Source: Planctomycetaceae bacterium (GTDB taxonomy: Bacteria > Planctomycetota > Planctomycetia > Pirellulales > Thermoguttaceae). Taken from it: 52,069 nt of DNA. The stretch covers positions 1 to 52,069 of the forward strand of contig JAAYAY010000230.1 in assembly GCA_012719125.1 (NCBI GenBank), given 5' to 3'. The position numbers and the translations under genes are program-made. Position 1 is the stretch's first letter; the number at the start of each line of letters is the position of its first letter. The notes under the pieces are model-generated. The model had not been told where the DNA came from and made no database searches. It was given only the letters and a program-made list of their open reading frames with translations. Shown one piece after another: positions 28,328 to 37,182 of the stretch.

Positions 28328-29707
28328 ATGAGGAGTTATTCTGTTCCGCAGCGTCTTTTGCACGCACTGTTCGGTGGATCGGCCATTTGGCTTGGGACCA
28401 CCTTCTGTAGTCCGCTGGCAGCCATCGATTTTGAGCTGCCACTCACTCCGGCCAGCGCGCCGGAAGCTATGGTCGCCCCTGACCAGAGCCCGGAAGGATC
28501 CGTGGTTCCCGCGAGTTCCCTTGATATCGGTGCTGCCGACCACTGGGACACCGGACCGGTATGGGAGGACGGGCCCTGTGTGCAGGAATACGCATGCGAG
28601 GACCAATGCTGCGACGAGTACGCCTACGACAGCTTCGTCCCCGGCCAGGATGAAGAAGACGCCGCCCAACCGGAGACCCTCGTTGCCGAGGGCGAGGATG
28701 CCGATGGACTGGTCGACGTACCCGAAGACGCGGTCTACAGCAGTCTTGAAGACGAGGACAGCTACGAATTCGACGACTACGAGATGTACTATGGCTACGA
28801 GTACGACAACGCCGACCAACCGATGCAGGACCAGGTGACAGCCGACGAAACCGATGCCGAGGAGGTTTGGGTCGACGAATATGAGTACGAGTACGACTTC
28901 AATGACGATTGCGACCACGAAGACGAGTACGGCTGCGGCTACGAAGACGAGTATGACTACGAAGTGTATGACGACCTTGATATGGGCGGCATGGGACAGG
29001 CTTATGAGGCCGAAATGGCCGCCGACGAGATGACGGATTCGGCGGTCGAACCCTATGATTACGTCGATCCGATGAACCACTTCGGCCACGAATATGACGC
29101 GCCGTATGATTGGGAAGAGATGGAGTCTGAGGAGCCTGCCGATACCGATGTTGATCTTCTCGATGGTCAGCCGACCGAGTTGCTCAACGAAGCGGACTGC
29201 GACTTGATCCGGTCGCTCGAACGACTCGCGGGCAAACCGTCGGCCGTGCGGCGAAACTGCCTGAATGAGTACATCGAAGGCCTCGGTTTTCGTGCAATCG
29301 ACTTTGCCTATCGATACGAGGATGCGGCCGATGCCGATGTGCTCACGCTGGCCGGCGACCTTCCCCGTGCGGCCGCGTTCCTTGCCGCGTACCGGCTGGT
29401 CGAGCAGGAGCGGATCGGCATGGACGACGCCGTCGTGCTCCTTGAAAAGGCCCTGCATGGGCTGAGCCTCGACTGGATCGAAGGGGTCAACGACATCGTG
29501 GCCGAGGATTCCGGGCCCGTCGCCTCACATCCAGTCGTTGAGGCGATGACGGTGGTTGCGAATCGGTCGATCGCCGGACTCAGTGCCCTGGCGGTCGCGG
29601 TTGGGGAACGACTTGCCCAAGTGCCGTGGGCGGAAATCTCGGATCGCCTCGGCGAAGTGCGGTCTGCATCCTTGTCGGCAGAAAGCGAGGACGACCTCAC
29701 CTTCTGA
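28328..29707 (+). CDS. Exported, extremely acidic Asp/Glu/Tyr-rich protein
   Basis: A 459-residue protein of unknown function. The ATG at 28328 has GGAGG nine bases upstream and opens a signal peptide (MRSYSVPQRLLHALFGGSAI ... SPLAA, cleaved near 32). Residues about 80-265 are dominated by Asp, Glu and Tyr (for example DEDSYEFDDYEMYYGYEYD) with a few cysteines (CDHEDEYGCGYEDEYD). The C-terminal 170 residues have normal composition (LIRSLERLAGKPSAVRRNCL, ALAVAVGERLAQVPWAEI) and may fold. The acidic part may bind cations in the envelope or outside the cell, which is inference. No domain is recognised. Confidence 0.7.
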   Translation: MRSYSVPQRLLHALFGGSAIWLGTTFCSPLAAIDFELPLTPASAPEAMVAPDQSPEGSVVPASSLDIGAADHWDTGPVWEDGPCVQEYACEDQCCDEYAYDSFVPGQDEEDAAQPETLVAEGEDADGLVDVPEDAVYSSLEDEDSYEFDDYEMYYGYEYDNADQPMQDQVTADETDAEEVWVDEYEYEYDFNDDCDHEDEYGCGYEDEYDYEVYDDLDMGGMGQAYEAEMAADEMTDSAVEPYDYVDPMNHFGHEYDAPYDWEEMESEEPADTDVDLLDGQPTELLNEADCDLIRSLERLAGKPSAVRRNCLNEYIEGLGFRAIDFAYRYEDAADADVLTLAGDLPRAAAFLAAYRLVEQERIGMDDAVVLLEKALHGLSLDWIEGVNDIVAEDSGPVASHPVVEAMTVVANRSIAGLSALAVAVGERLAQVPWAEISDRLGEVRSASLSAESEDDLTF

Positions 29708-29942
29708 GAGAGTGTCCGGCAGAAGACCGACGCCAGTCGCCCGAGGACGCATCCGCCGATGCCCCAGCCCGACTGAGCCAAACCCGGGCCCCCTGACCGC
29801 TTACTCTCGCAATCCGCAGGCCTGTCGGATTCTACTCCGGCAGGACTGTTGCTATATACCTTGTATAGGGGGTATGGGCCGGCATGATCCGTCGTCTTCA
29901 AGTCGTACAGACGGCCAATTTTGCGCAGACGTGAGATTTTCC

Positions 29943-29972
29943 TTGGCATCGCTTGCGGAGCTTGAGTAGAAT
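29943..29972 (+). promoter_or_regulatory. Probable promoter of the VWA-protein gene
   Basis: TTGGCA (29943-29948) and TAGAAT (29967-29972) are 18 bases apart, giving a leader of about 200 bases before the ATG at 30180. Confidence 0.45.
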
Positions 29973-30022
29973 GAACCCGTAGTATCGACAGACATTTTTT
30001 CCAGGTTCACACGGTCGCGGCC

Positions 30023-30055
30023 CCCGCAAGGGAAGCGAGCTGCGGGTTTTGTTGT
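30023..30055 (+). terminator. Terminator-like hairpin in the VWA-gene leader
   Basis: CCCGCA (30023-30028) and TGCGGG (30041-30046) form a 6-bp stem followed at once by TTTTGTTGT. It could end the upstream acidic-protein transcript (stop at 29707) or, since it lies downstream of the promoter at 29943, act as an attenuator. Confidence 0.55.
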
Positions 30056-30179
30056 GTGGTATTGGCAGGCTTGGAGTCGATGCCGACAGGTTTGTTTTCT
30101 GCGATCAGTCTATTAAGGACGGGCTGTCGCTGCGGAACACGACGGTCCTTGTCGCTTTTCTGCGCCGGAGTTCCCAAAG

Positions 30180-33100
30180 ATGCCGAAGCATAGTGGTTTC
30201 CGATTGGCTCTTGTGTCGATGGTTGCGGCCCTGGCGGCCGGAATGACGTTGCCGGTTCTAGGCGCCGACCCGAGCGCTGGGCTGGCTCGACTCGACACGT
30301 TCGCACACGCGGACGGGGCGACGACCTATTTTGCCCTTAGTCTGAAAGCCGCGTTGCCCGCGCCCACTGAGGCCCACGACGTCGTCGTATTGTTCGACAC
30401 GTCGGCCAGTCAGGCCGGTCAGATCCGGGCGGACGCCCTGGCTGCTCTTCAGGCCATGTTGGCCGGCCTTGGCGCAGAAACGCGGGTCCAGTTGACGGCT
30501 GTTGACGTCAACGCGGTGCCGATGAGCGAAGGTTTCGTTGCCCCCGCCGGCGACGAAATGGCCCGGGCTTTGGGGAAGCTCGACGGACGCGTCCCTCTCG
30601 GTGCCACCGACATGAAGAAGGCCCTTGAGGCTGCTGCAGCCGGTTTCGATGCGGATTCGACGCGGCCGAGATCGGTCGTCTATATCGGCGACGGGATCAG
30701 CGCCGCCAATTTCGTGGGAACCGGTGATTTCGAGGCAGCCGTCAGCCAGTTGGTCGACAAGCGCATCCCCGTCTCGGTCCATGCGATCGGTCCCAAGGTC
30801 GATTTGCCGATGCTTAATGCGCTGGCGGGCCGGACGGGCGGCCGCGTCATTGCCGATTGGGAGGAAGCGTTGCCTGAACAGATCGGTGCCGATCTTGCCG
30901 CCGCCGCTCAGGCCACCGTCGTTTGGCCCCAACAGGATCAGGTGGCTTTTCCCGGCGGTTTCGAGGTCTTCCCGATGACCATGCCCCCGTTGCGTGGCGA
31001 CCGCGACACGGTGGTGATCGGCAAGTACGACGTTGCCCAAAAGGGGCCCTTTCAGGTGACGGCCACCGTCAATACGGCCGATGGCCCGAAGCCGCTTGAG
31101 TGGTCGGTTCATCCCGAGCCTGCCAACGACGACAACAACTACCTGCCGATTCTCGTCGACACGGCTCAACTCGACGGCGGATTGACCTTGCCGGTGGTCG
31201 GCTCGGAGAGCCTGGTTGCCGTTCGCAAGCATATCAACGCGGGCGGCGCCGCGCTCGGGCAACTGGGCGCTCAATTGCTTGCTGCCGGGGATCTCGACAA
31301 GGCGGAGATGCTGGCTCGGGATGCTCTCAAGAAAGATCCGGGCAACCCGGAGGCTGAGATGATTTTGGGCGCCGTCGCCAAAAAACGCGGCGGCGATGCC
31401 GGGGCCGGAGCTCTGAGCCTCGTCGGGGATGCGCCGGCGGCAGCCGGAGATGCCGATCCTTTGGCGGCCGCCGGTGGCCTCGTCTTTGAGGCCGAGGCCA
31501 TGAACAAGGCTTTCCAGGAGAAGATCGAAGGCGAGACCCGGAACATCATCGACCAAGCCCGCCGAAATCTCGAAACCGATCCCGACGGATCGATCTACAA
31601 CCTCAAGCAGCAGATTGAAAACGTCCGTCAACTCACGGATCTCAATCCGGATCGGGCCGATCAACTGCTCGACATGCTTCAAGCCGCCGTGCGTCAGGCA
31701 CAGCAACGCAAGGCGATTCTCGAGAAGCGAAGTCAAGAACAGCAGGAGCAGCTCGCCATTGCGAGGGAGCGGGAGATTGTGCTGAGCGAAATCGAGCAGC
31801 GCGAGGACAAGATCAAGCAGCTCATGCGGCGTTTCAATTCGCTCATGGCGGAAGGCAAACATCGCTACGCAGAAGAGATGGCCGCCGGGGAGGTCCAGCG
31901 GCTGGAGCCGGACAACGTCGCGGGGATCGCGGGAACCCTCAACGCTCGAACGGCCGGGTACCTGGCCGACGCCAGGATGCTGAGAGTGAAACGCCAGAAG
32001 GGGGTTGTCGATACCCTCGCTCAAGTCGAGAAGGCGCACATCCCCTTCCCCGACGAACCCCCGATTACCTACCCGCCTGCCGACGTCTGGACGGAGTTGA
32101 CCGAGCGCCGCCGAGATCGTTATCGCTCGATGGACTTGGCCCGTCCCGGTTCTGCGGAGAAGAGAATTCGCGCCGCCCTCGACGAATCGACGACGGTCGA
32201 TTTCATCGATCAACCCTTGAGCGCTGCCGTCGACTGGTGGAAGGATTACCACAAGATCGAGATCCAGATCGATAACAAGGCTCTCGAAGATGTCAGCATG
32301 GACAGTTCCACCCCGATCACCAAGAGACTTGACGGAATTTCCCTCCGCTCCGCCCTGCGTCTCGTCCTCGGAGACCTGGACCTCACCTACGTGATCCGCG
32401 ACGAAGTGATGATGATCACCACTCCCGAAGCGGCCCAGGAACAACTCACTACCAAGGTCTATCCGGTCGCCGACCTCGTGATTCCCCCGATGTCTGGAGG
32501 CATGGGAGGCATGGGTGGCATGATGGGTGGCATGGGTGGCATGGGAATGGGAGGTATGGGGATGATGGGAGGCATGGGAGGTATGGGAGGCATGGGAGGC
32601 ATGGGCATGGGAGGAATGGGTGGCATGGGAGGTGGAATGTTCAACGTGCCCGACGATCCTCGCAATGAACTCGATCCTCGTCGTGCCTTGGATCCGCGCA
32701 ACCGGTTCCTGCCGAAGCTGAATCAGTTGCCCGCCTTTCAGGCCTTCGCCGTCAAGGACGAGTTGAATCTGACTCCTGAGACGGTCTCGGCGCAGAAGAC
32801 CGAGGCGCCGGAATTCACACCGATTGACCTCCAACTTCCCGCCGGGGTTGCACCGGCGGAGCACTGGAACAGCTATTTCGACAAGCATCGGCCCGAGCCG
32901 CAAGCGGTACGCCAGGCCGTCCGCGACCTGATGAAAGGGCAGCAATACGATTCGCTGGTGGCCTTCGTCGAGACGGCCTTGCGAAAGAGCGATCCGCAAC
33001 CTTGGATGTATGAAGCCATGGCACTGGCCATGCAGGCCGGCGGATATCCGAAGGAGGATATCGAGCGAGCCGTTCTGTCGGCTGCCGATTTCTGCGAGAG

Positions 33101-34343
33101 CCCGGCCGAACTGTTGTTCCTGGGCGTCTACATGGATCGGCTTGGTTTGGATCAGCGGGCCCTGCAGATTTATCGCCAGGTCTCCCTGATCGAGCCGTCG
33201 AGCCCCGAACCCTACGTGCACGCGCTTCGTCTTGCCCAACGCATTAACGACGACGCGGGGATTCAATGGGCCACGGTGGGCATCTTGGGTCAGGCCTGGG
33301 AGTCCGACCGTCAGGAGGTATGGATGTCGGCCGTCCGGTCGGCCCGGACCATGCAGCAGAAACTGCGCGACGAGAACCGAATCAAGGAACTCGAAGCCTA
33401 CGAAGCAGCGGTGAATGAGGCCTTGGTCCGCGACTGCGTGGTGAAGGTCAGTTGGACGGGTAATGCCGACGTCGACATGGTTATCGAGGAGCCCAGCGGC
33501 ACGATCTGCTCGCATCGCACGCCGCGAACAACGGGCGGAGGCGTGATGGGGAGCGATACTTCGAGCCTGGCTGACGTGGGCAATTGTGTGGAAGTCTACG
33601 CCTGCCCGAAAGCGTTTTCCGGCAACTACCGCATGCTTCTTCGTCGTGTCTGGGGCGAAATGACTGCGGGCAAGGTCTCGGTGCAAGTTCACACGAATTA
33701 CGGCACGAAAGGTCACCGGGTTGTGGAGAAGACGGTCGATATCGGCGACAAGGACGCGATGATCGTCTTTGACCTGAAGAACGGCAGACGCCGGGAATCG
33801 CTCACCGAGCGCCAGGTGGCCAATGCTGTGGCCGATCAATTGGCCCTGAACTCGCAGATCGTCACGCAACGACACGACGTACTTGCCCAGCAGATCGCCG
33901 GACAGTCGAACCTGGGATCGCTGTCTGATTTCTGGCAGTCGGGCGGCGGAGGCGGAGGCGGAGGGAATGCGGCTTTTCCATTCCTGGTTCATGCGGGCGG
34001 GGCCGTCGGTTACCAACCGGTAATCATGACCATTCCAGAAGGGGCCAGCTTGAGCGCCAGGGCTGTGGTTTCCGCCGATCGGCGATACGTCCGCGTTGAC
34101 CAGTTGATGCCCTTCTTCTCCGGCATTGCTGAAGTGAATATTTTCAATATGGCGAGCGGTGCGAACACGCAAGGGCGTGGCGGAACCGGCGGCCAGGGCT
34201 TCTCTCAAATGGGAGGTATGGGTGGCATGGGAGGCATGGGAGGCGGCATGGGTGGCATGGGCATGGGAGGCATGGGAGGCATGGGGGGAATGGGGGGAAT
34301 GGGAGGCATGGGGGGAATGGGAGGCATGGGGATGGGGTTTTAG
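30180..34343 (+). CDS. Large exported VWA protein with STN-like domain and Gly-Met repeats
   Basis: A 1387-residue envelope protein. A signal peptide (MPKHSGFRLALVSMVAALAA ... VLGA) is followed by a von Willebrand A domain with an intact MIDAS site (LFDTSAS near 72, GATDM, IGDG). A TPR-like stretch (AQLLAAGDLDKAEMLARDAL) and a long coiled coil (about 440-600) come next. A segment FIDQPLSAAVDWWKDYHKIE ... ISLRSALRLVLGDLDLTYVI (about 675-750) resembles the STN domain of secretins. Two Gly-Met runs lie at about 771-820 and at the extreme C-terminus (1343-1387). Helical repeats fill 890-1080. The function is unknown; adhesion or scaffold roles are plausible. Confidence 0.8.
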   Translation: MPKHSGFRLALVSMVAALAAGMTLPVLGADPSAGLARLDTFAHADGATTYFALSLKAALPAPTEAHDVVVLFDTSASQAGQIRADALAALQAMLAGLGAETRVQLTAVDVNAVPMSEGFVAPAGDEMARALGKLDGRVPLGATDMKKALEAAAAGFDADSTRPRSVVYIGDGISAANFVGTGDFEAAVSQLVDKRIPVSVHAIGPKVDLPMLNALAGRTGGRVIADWEEALPEQIGADLAAAAQATVVWPQQDQVAFPGGFEVFPMTMPPLRGDRDTVVIGKYDVAQKGPFQVTATVNTADGPKPLEWSVHPEPANDDNNYLPILVDTAQLDGGLTLPVVGSESLVAVRKHINAGGAALGQLGAQLLAAGDLDKAEMLARDALKKDPGNPEAEMILGAVAKKRGGDAGAGALSLVGDAPAAAGDADPLAAAGGLVFEAEAMNKAFQEKIEGETRNIIDQARRNLETDPDGSIYNLKQQIENVRQLTDLNPDRADQLLDMLQAAVRQAQQRKAILEKRSQEQQEQLAIAREREIVLSEIEQREDKIKQLMRRFNSLMAEGKHRYAEEMAAGEVQRLEPDNVAGIAGTLNARTAGYLADARMLRVKRQKGVVDTLAQVEKAHIPFPDEPPITYPPADVWTELTERRRDRYRSMDLARPGSAEKRIRAALDESTTVDFIDQPLSAAVDWWKDYHKIEIQIDNKALEDVSMDSSTPITKRLDGISLRSALRLVLGDLDLTYVIRDEVMMITTPEAAQEQLTTKVYPVADLVIPPMSGGMGGMGGMMGGMGGMGMGGMGMMGGMGGMGGMGGMGMGGMGGMGGGMFNVPDDPRNELDPRRALDPRNRFLPKLNQLPAFQAFAVKDELNLTPETVSAQKTEAPEFTPIDLQLPAGVAPAEHWNSYFDKHRPEPQAVRQAVRDLMKGQQYDSLVAFVETALRKSDPQPWMYEAMALAMQAGGYPKEDIERAVLSAADFCESPAELLFLGVYMDRLGLDQRALQIYRQVSLIEPSSPEPYVHALRLAQRINDDAGIQWATVGILGQAWESDRQEVWMSAVRSARTMQQKLRDENRIKELEAYEAAVNEALVRDCVVKVSWTGNADVDMVIEEPSGTICSHRTPRTTGGGVMGSDTSSLADVGNCVEVYACPKAFSGNYRMLLRRVWGEMTAGKVSVQVHTNYGTKGHRVVEKTVDIGDKDAMIVFDLKNGRRRESLTERQVANAVADQLALNSQIVTQRHDVLAQQIAGQSNLGSLSDFWQSGGGGGGGGNAAFPFLVHAGGAVGYQPVIMTIPEGASLSARAVVSADRRYVRVDQLMPFFSGIAEVNIFNMASGANTQGRGGTGGQGFSQMGGMGGMGGMGGGMGGMGMGGMGGMGGMGGMGGMGGMGGMGMGF
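32494..32640 (+). repeat. Internal Gly-Met tandem repeat tract
   Basis: Imperfect repeats of GGCATGGGAGGC-type units encode a (GGM)n run inside the VWA protein. Codon choice varies little, so the DNA itself is repetitive and may slip. Confidence 0.85.
34209..34340 (+). repeat. C-terminal Gly-Met tandem repeat tract
   Basis: A second run of GGCATGGGAGGC-type units encodes the protein's last 45 residues, ending MGMGF. It is close in sequence to the first tract 1.6 kb upstream, so recombination between the two would delete the middle of the gene. Confidence 0.85.
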
Positions 34344-34417
34344 TGGTCCGCTGGGTGAGGCGATCCTAGCGCACGTCAAGAGTCGACGATCATCGGGCTG
34401 GACTCGCTGACGCGGGT

Positions 34418-35446
34418 TCAGCCCTTGTTTCGTACCAGCCCGGGCAGAACATCGAGGTCCAGCGATTCGAAACAGCCCGCCCGAAAGCGTTCTACGGCAA
34501 TCGCTCCCATCACGGCATTGTCGGTGCAAAGGTGCAGCGGCGCCGCATGGAGCGCGACTCCGTAGCGCTCGGCTTCTTCCCCCAATCGGGTTCTGAACCG
34601 CGAATTGGCCGCCACGCCGCCGCCTACACAGAGAGTGTTCAAGCCGGTCTTCTCCAATGCCAGCATTGCCTTGCCCACAAGGCAATCGACGACTGCCTCC
34701 TGAAACGAGGCCGCGAGATCGGCCACCTGCGTCTCATTCAAATGAATGTTGCCGAAATCCGGCTTGCCCGGACCGGCGATGGTGTAGCGAACCGCCGTCT
34801 TGAGGCCGCTGAAACTGAAGTCGAGTACCTCGCGGTCGCCGAGCAGAGATCGTGGAAAGCGATAGGCCTTGGGGTTCCCCGTTTCCGCCGCCTTCTGAAT
34901 CGCCGGTCCGCCGGGATAGGGGAGGCCGAGCATGCTGGCGACCTTATCGAAGGCTTCGCCGGCTGCGTCGTCAATGGTGGAACCCAACAGGTCGAACTCT
35001 AGAGCGGTCCGGCACCGATACAGGCTGGAGTGCCCGCCGCTGACGATCATCCCGACGCACGGAAAGACCTCACATCCTGCCGAAATCCTGCACGCATAGA
35101 CGTGGGCCTGCAGGTGGTTGATCGCAATCAGGGGCAGGTCGGCCGCCACACAGAGGGCCTTGGCGGCCACAAGTCCCACGAGAAGCGAGCCGGCAAGCCC
35201 TGGCGTATTTGCGACGGCCACGGCGTCGAGATCTGCAAGAGCGACGCCGCTGCGACGGAGAGTCTCGTCGATCACGGGCAGGATTCGCTCCAAATGGGCC
35301 CTGGATGCGATCTCCGGCACGACGCCGCCGTACATGTGGTGCAATTCGTCTTGCGATGCCACTACGGAACCGAGAACTTCCAGGTTGTCGCCGATGACGG
35401 CCGCCGCCGTCTCATCGCAAGTGGTTTCGATCGTGAGTATTCGCAT
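34418..35446 (-). CDS. tsaD: tRNA N6-adenosine threonylcarbamoyltransferase
   Basis: TsaD transfers the threonylcarbamoyl group to A37 of tRNAs that read ANN codons. The 342-residue length fits. The N-terminal LTIETTCDETAAAVI, the metal-binding HLQAHVYA near residue 112 (HxxxH), VSGGHSSLYR, the GEAFDKVASMLGLPYPGGP loop and SFSGLKTAVR all match. LCVGGGVAANSRFR is the C-terminal nucleotide loop. tsaB and tsaE are not in the window. It starts 40 bases downstream of the CtpA-type protease gene on the same strand and is probably co-transcribed. Confidence 0.97.
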   Translation of the reverse strand: MRILTIETTCDETAAAVIGDNLEVLGSVVASQDELHHMYGGVVPEIASRAHLERILPVIDETLRRSGVALADLDAVAVANTPGLAGSLLVGLVAAKALCVAADLPLIAINHLQAHVYACRISAGCEVFPCVGMIVSGGHSSLYRCRTALEFDLLGSTIDDAAGEAFDKVASMLGLPYPGGPAIQKAAETGNPKAYRFPRSLLGDREVLDFSFSGLKTAVRYTIAGPGKPDFGNIHLNETQVADLAASFQEAVVDCLVGKAMLALEKTGLNTLCVGGGVAANSRFRTRLGEEAERYGVALHAAPLHLCTDNAVMGAIAVERFRAGCFESLDLDVLPGLVRNKG

Positions 35447-35485
35447 GGGGGGACCGTTCGGGGCAAGACTGGCGGATAGGCCGGC

Positions 35486-36976
35486 TCAGTGATTCACCGC
35501 GGCCGCTGCCGGTCTGGCCGATTCATCTTGAACGGGCTTGGCCGTGGAACCCGGCGATTCCACGGGAACTCCCGCCAATTCAGCGTCTGTCGGTACCCCA
35601 TCTCCCGGAGTTTTCGCCACCTGCTTGGAGAGTTGCTTCCGCAGGAAGTCCAACGCCATTCCCTGCTGGCGATCGACAAATCCGGACTCTTCGAGATTGC
35701 CTTCCGTGTTCCCTTCTATTGCCGTGCCGCCGGACTCGGCCGGAGGCGTGCCGCCTTCCGGCTTAGCCTTCAAGGCATCGCGGCTTCGACGATACCTCAT
35801 CAACGCGCCCGTGTCCCGGTCGTTGAGGACCAGGTCATAACCGTCGTTCGGCTTGACTCCCCATTCGTCCTCGGCGGTGTCGCCGGGATGGCGATCGATG
35901 TTCTTTCCGTTGGGACGATGATAGCCCGCGGTGGTAAGCTTCAACGCGCTGTGTCCGCCCTCCATTTCGATGACGCGCTGCACGGATCCCTTCCCATAGG
36001 TGCGCTCGCCGATGACGACGGCACGCTGGTGGTCCTGAAGACACGCGGCAACGATCTCGCTGGCGCTGGCACTGTACCGATTGACGAGAACCGCGATTGG
36101 AAAGCCCTCGAACGTGCCCCGCTTCTTCGCCTCCCAGGTCTGCTCCTCCACATTTCGTCCGGCCGTACTCACGATCTTGCCTTCAGAAACGAACAAGTCG
36201 GCAACTTGAATCGCCGAACTCAGCAGGCCACCCGGGTTGAAACGCAGATCGAGGATCAAGCCGGCCAGGTTATCTTTCTTGAGCCCGTCGAGGACCTTTC
36301 GCAGGTCTTGCGCGGTGCTGTGGCCGAAACCGGTGACCCGCACGTATCCGATCCGCAGATCGTCGTCGAGCATGTAGTCCCATTGGCCGTTTTCGTCCCG
36401 CTCGTCGCCGAGAACCGTTTCCAACCGAATCACCTCGCGGGTCAGTGTGACGTCTTCCGTGTCTGGGTGTCCCGAATGCCTGATCTTCAAGGCCACCGAA
36501 GTTCCCGTCTCGCCCTTCATGAGTTCGATTGCCTCATCGAGTCGCAAGCCTTTGGTCGGTTTCCCGTCGATTTCGGCAATCCAGTCGCCGGCGATCAGGC
36601 CGGCTCGATAGGCGGGCGAGCCGATCAGTGGACTGATCACCGTGAGTTGGCCCCTCACGATGTCCACTTCGACACCAATTCCCCCGAACTGCTGAGAAAC
36701 GGCGGTTCGAAAACCGCCCATATTTTCGGGGGCGACGTATCCGGAGTAATCGTCCAACTCCCGCAGGACTCCCCGAATCGCCGCCTCGACCAGCTTCCGC
36801 CGGTCAATGGGCTCCACGTAGTTCTGTTCAACCTGGTTGATCGTGTCGACGAGAAGCTTGTGAAGCTCGTAGTCCGTGGGAGCGTCGGGAACGAGAGGGT
36901 CCTCGCCAGCCGAACTCCACGCTGGCGAGAACTGGATGGAGAGAGCGACCGCAAGGAGAAAGTGCCATCGGGCCAT
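35486..36976 (-). CDS. Carboxyl-terminal processing protease (S41A, CtpA type)
   Basis: A 496-residue periplasmic protease. The signal peptide is MARWHFLLAVALSIQFSPAW. A PDZ domain at about 95-180 contains GGIGVEVDIVRG and GSPAYRAGLIAGDWI. The peptidase core has DLRFNPGGLLSSA, the catalytic serine in RYSASASEIVAAC (near 302) and the lysine in RTYGKGSVQ (near 327). A C-terminal tail of about 120 residues is rich in Pro, Ala and Glu and looks disordered. The ATG at 36976 has GGAG upstream; 63 earlier in-frame residues are excluded. In this family the enzyme trims C-termini or cleaves envelope hydrolases. Confidence 0.94.
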   Translation of the reverse strand: MARWHFLLAVALSIQFSPAWSSAGEDPLVPDAPTDYELHKLLVDTINQVEQNYVEPIDRRKLVEAAIRGVLRELDDYSGYVAPENMGGFRTAVSQQFGGIGVEVDIVRGQLTVISPLIGSPAYRAGLIAGDWIAEIDGKPTKGLRLDEAIELMKGETGTSVALKIRHSGHPDTEDVTLTREVIRLETVLGDERDENGQWDYMLDDDLRIGYVRVTGFGHSTAQDLRKVLDGLKKDNLAGLILDLRFNPGGLLSSAIQVADLFVSEGKIVSTAGRNVEEQTWEAKKRGTFEGFPIAVLVNRYSASASEIVAACLQDHQRAVVIGERTYGKGSVQRVIEMEGGHSALKLTTAGYHRPNGKNIDRHPGDTAEDEWGVKPNDGYDLVLNDRDTGALMRYRRSRDALKAKPEGGTPPAESGGTAIEGNTEGNLEESGFVDRQQGMALDFLRKQLSKQVAKTPGDGVPTDAELAGVPVESPGSTAKPVQDESARPAAAAVNH

Positions 36977-37182
36977 GGGGAATCTCCAGCAAGGAGAGTC
37001 TTCCGAACGGGGGAGTGTCGAGTCTGTTCCGAGCAGGGACGGTTGGCGGTAGGAACCGAGATTTCCCGCAACGAACCGTACCAATTCAGTATATCTCCCC
37101 CCGAATGCCGGACAAGGCAAAGGTAGACATCCCACTTGATAGGGACGATTTAGACCGACTGCCACCCCAGCCGAACAACGAA

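Larger units (their letters stand above)
29708..30179. other. Intergenic region carrying promoter and leader of the VWA gene
   Basis: These 472 bases contain a promoter at 29943-29972, a terminator-like hairpin at 30023-30055 and a second hairpin, AAGGAC/GTCCTT, at 30115-30120 and 30145-30150. No gene is seen. Confidence 0.5.

Noticed and set aside
30258-34685. 1475-codon open frame on the minus strand
   Set aside because: It is antisense to the VWA gene; its His/Ser-rich repeats (HASHASH) are simply the reverse of the Gly-Met tracts.
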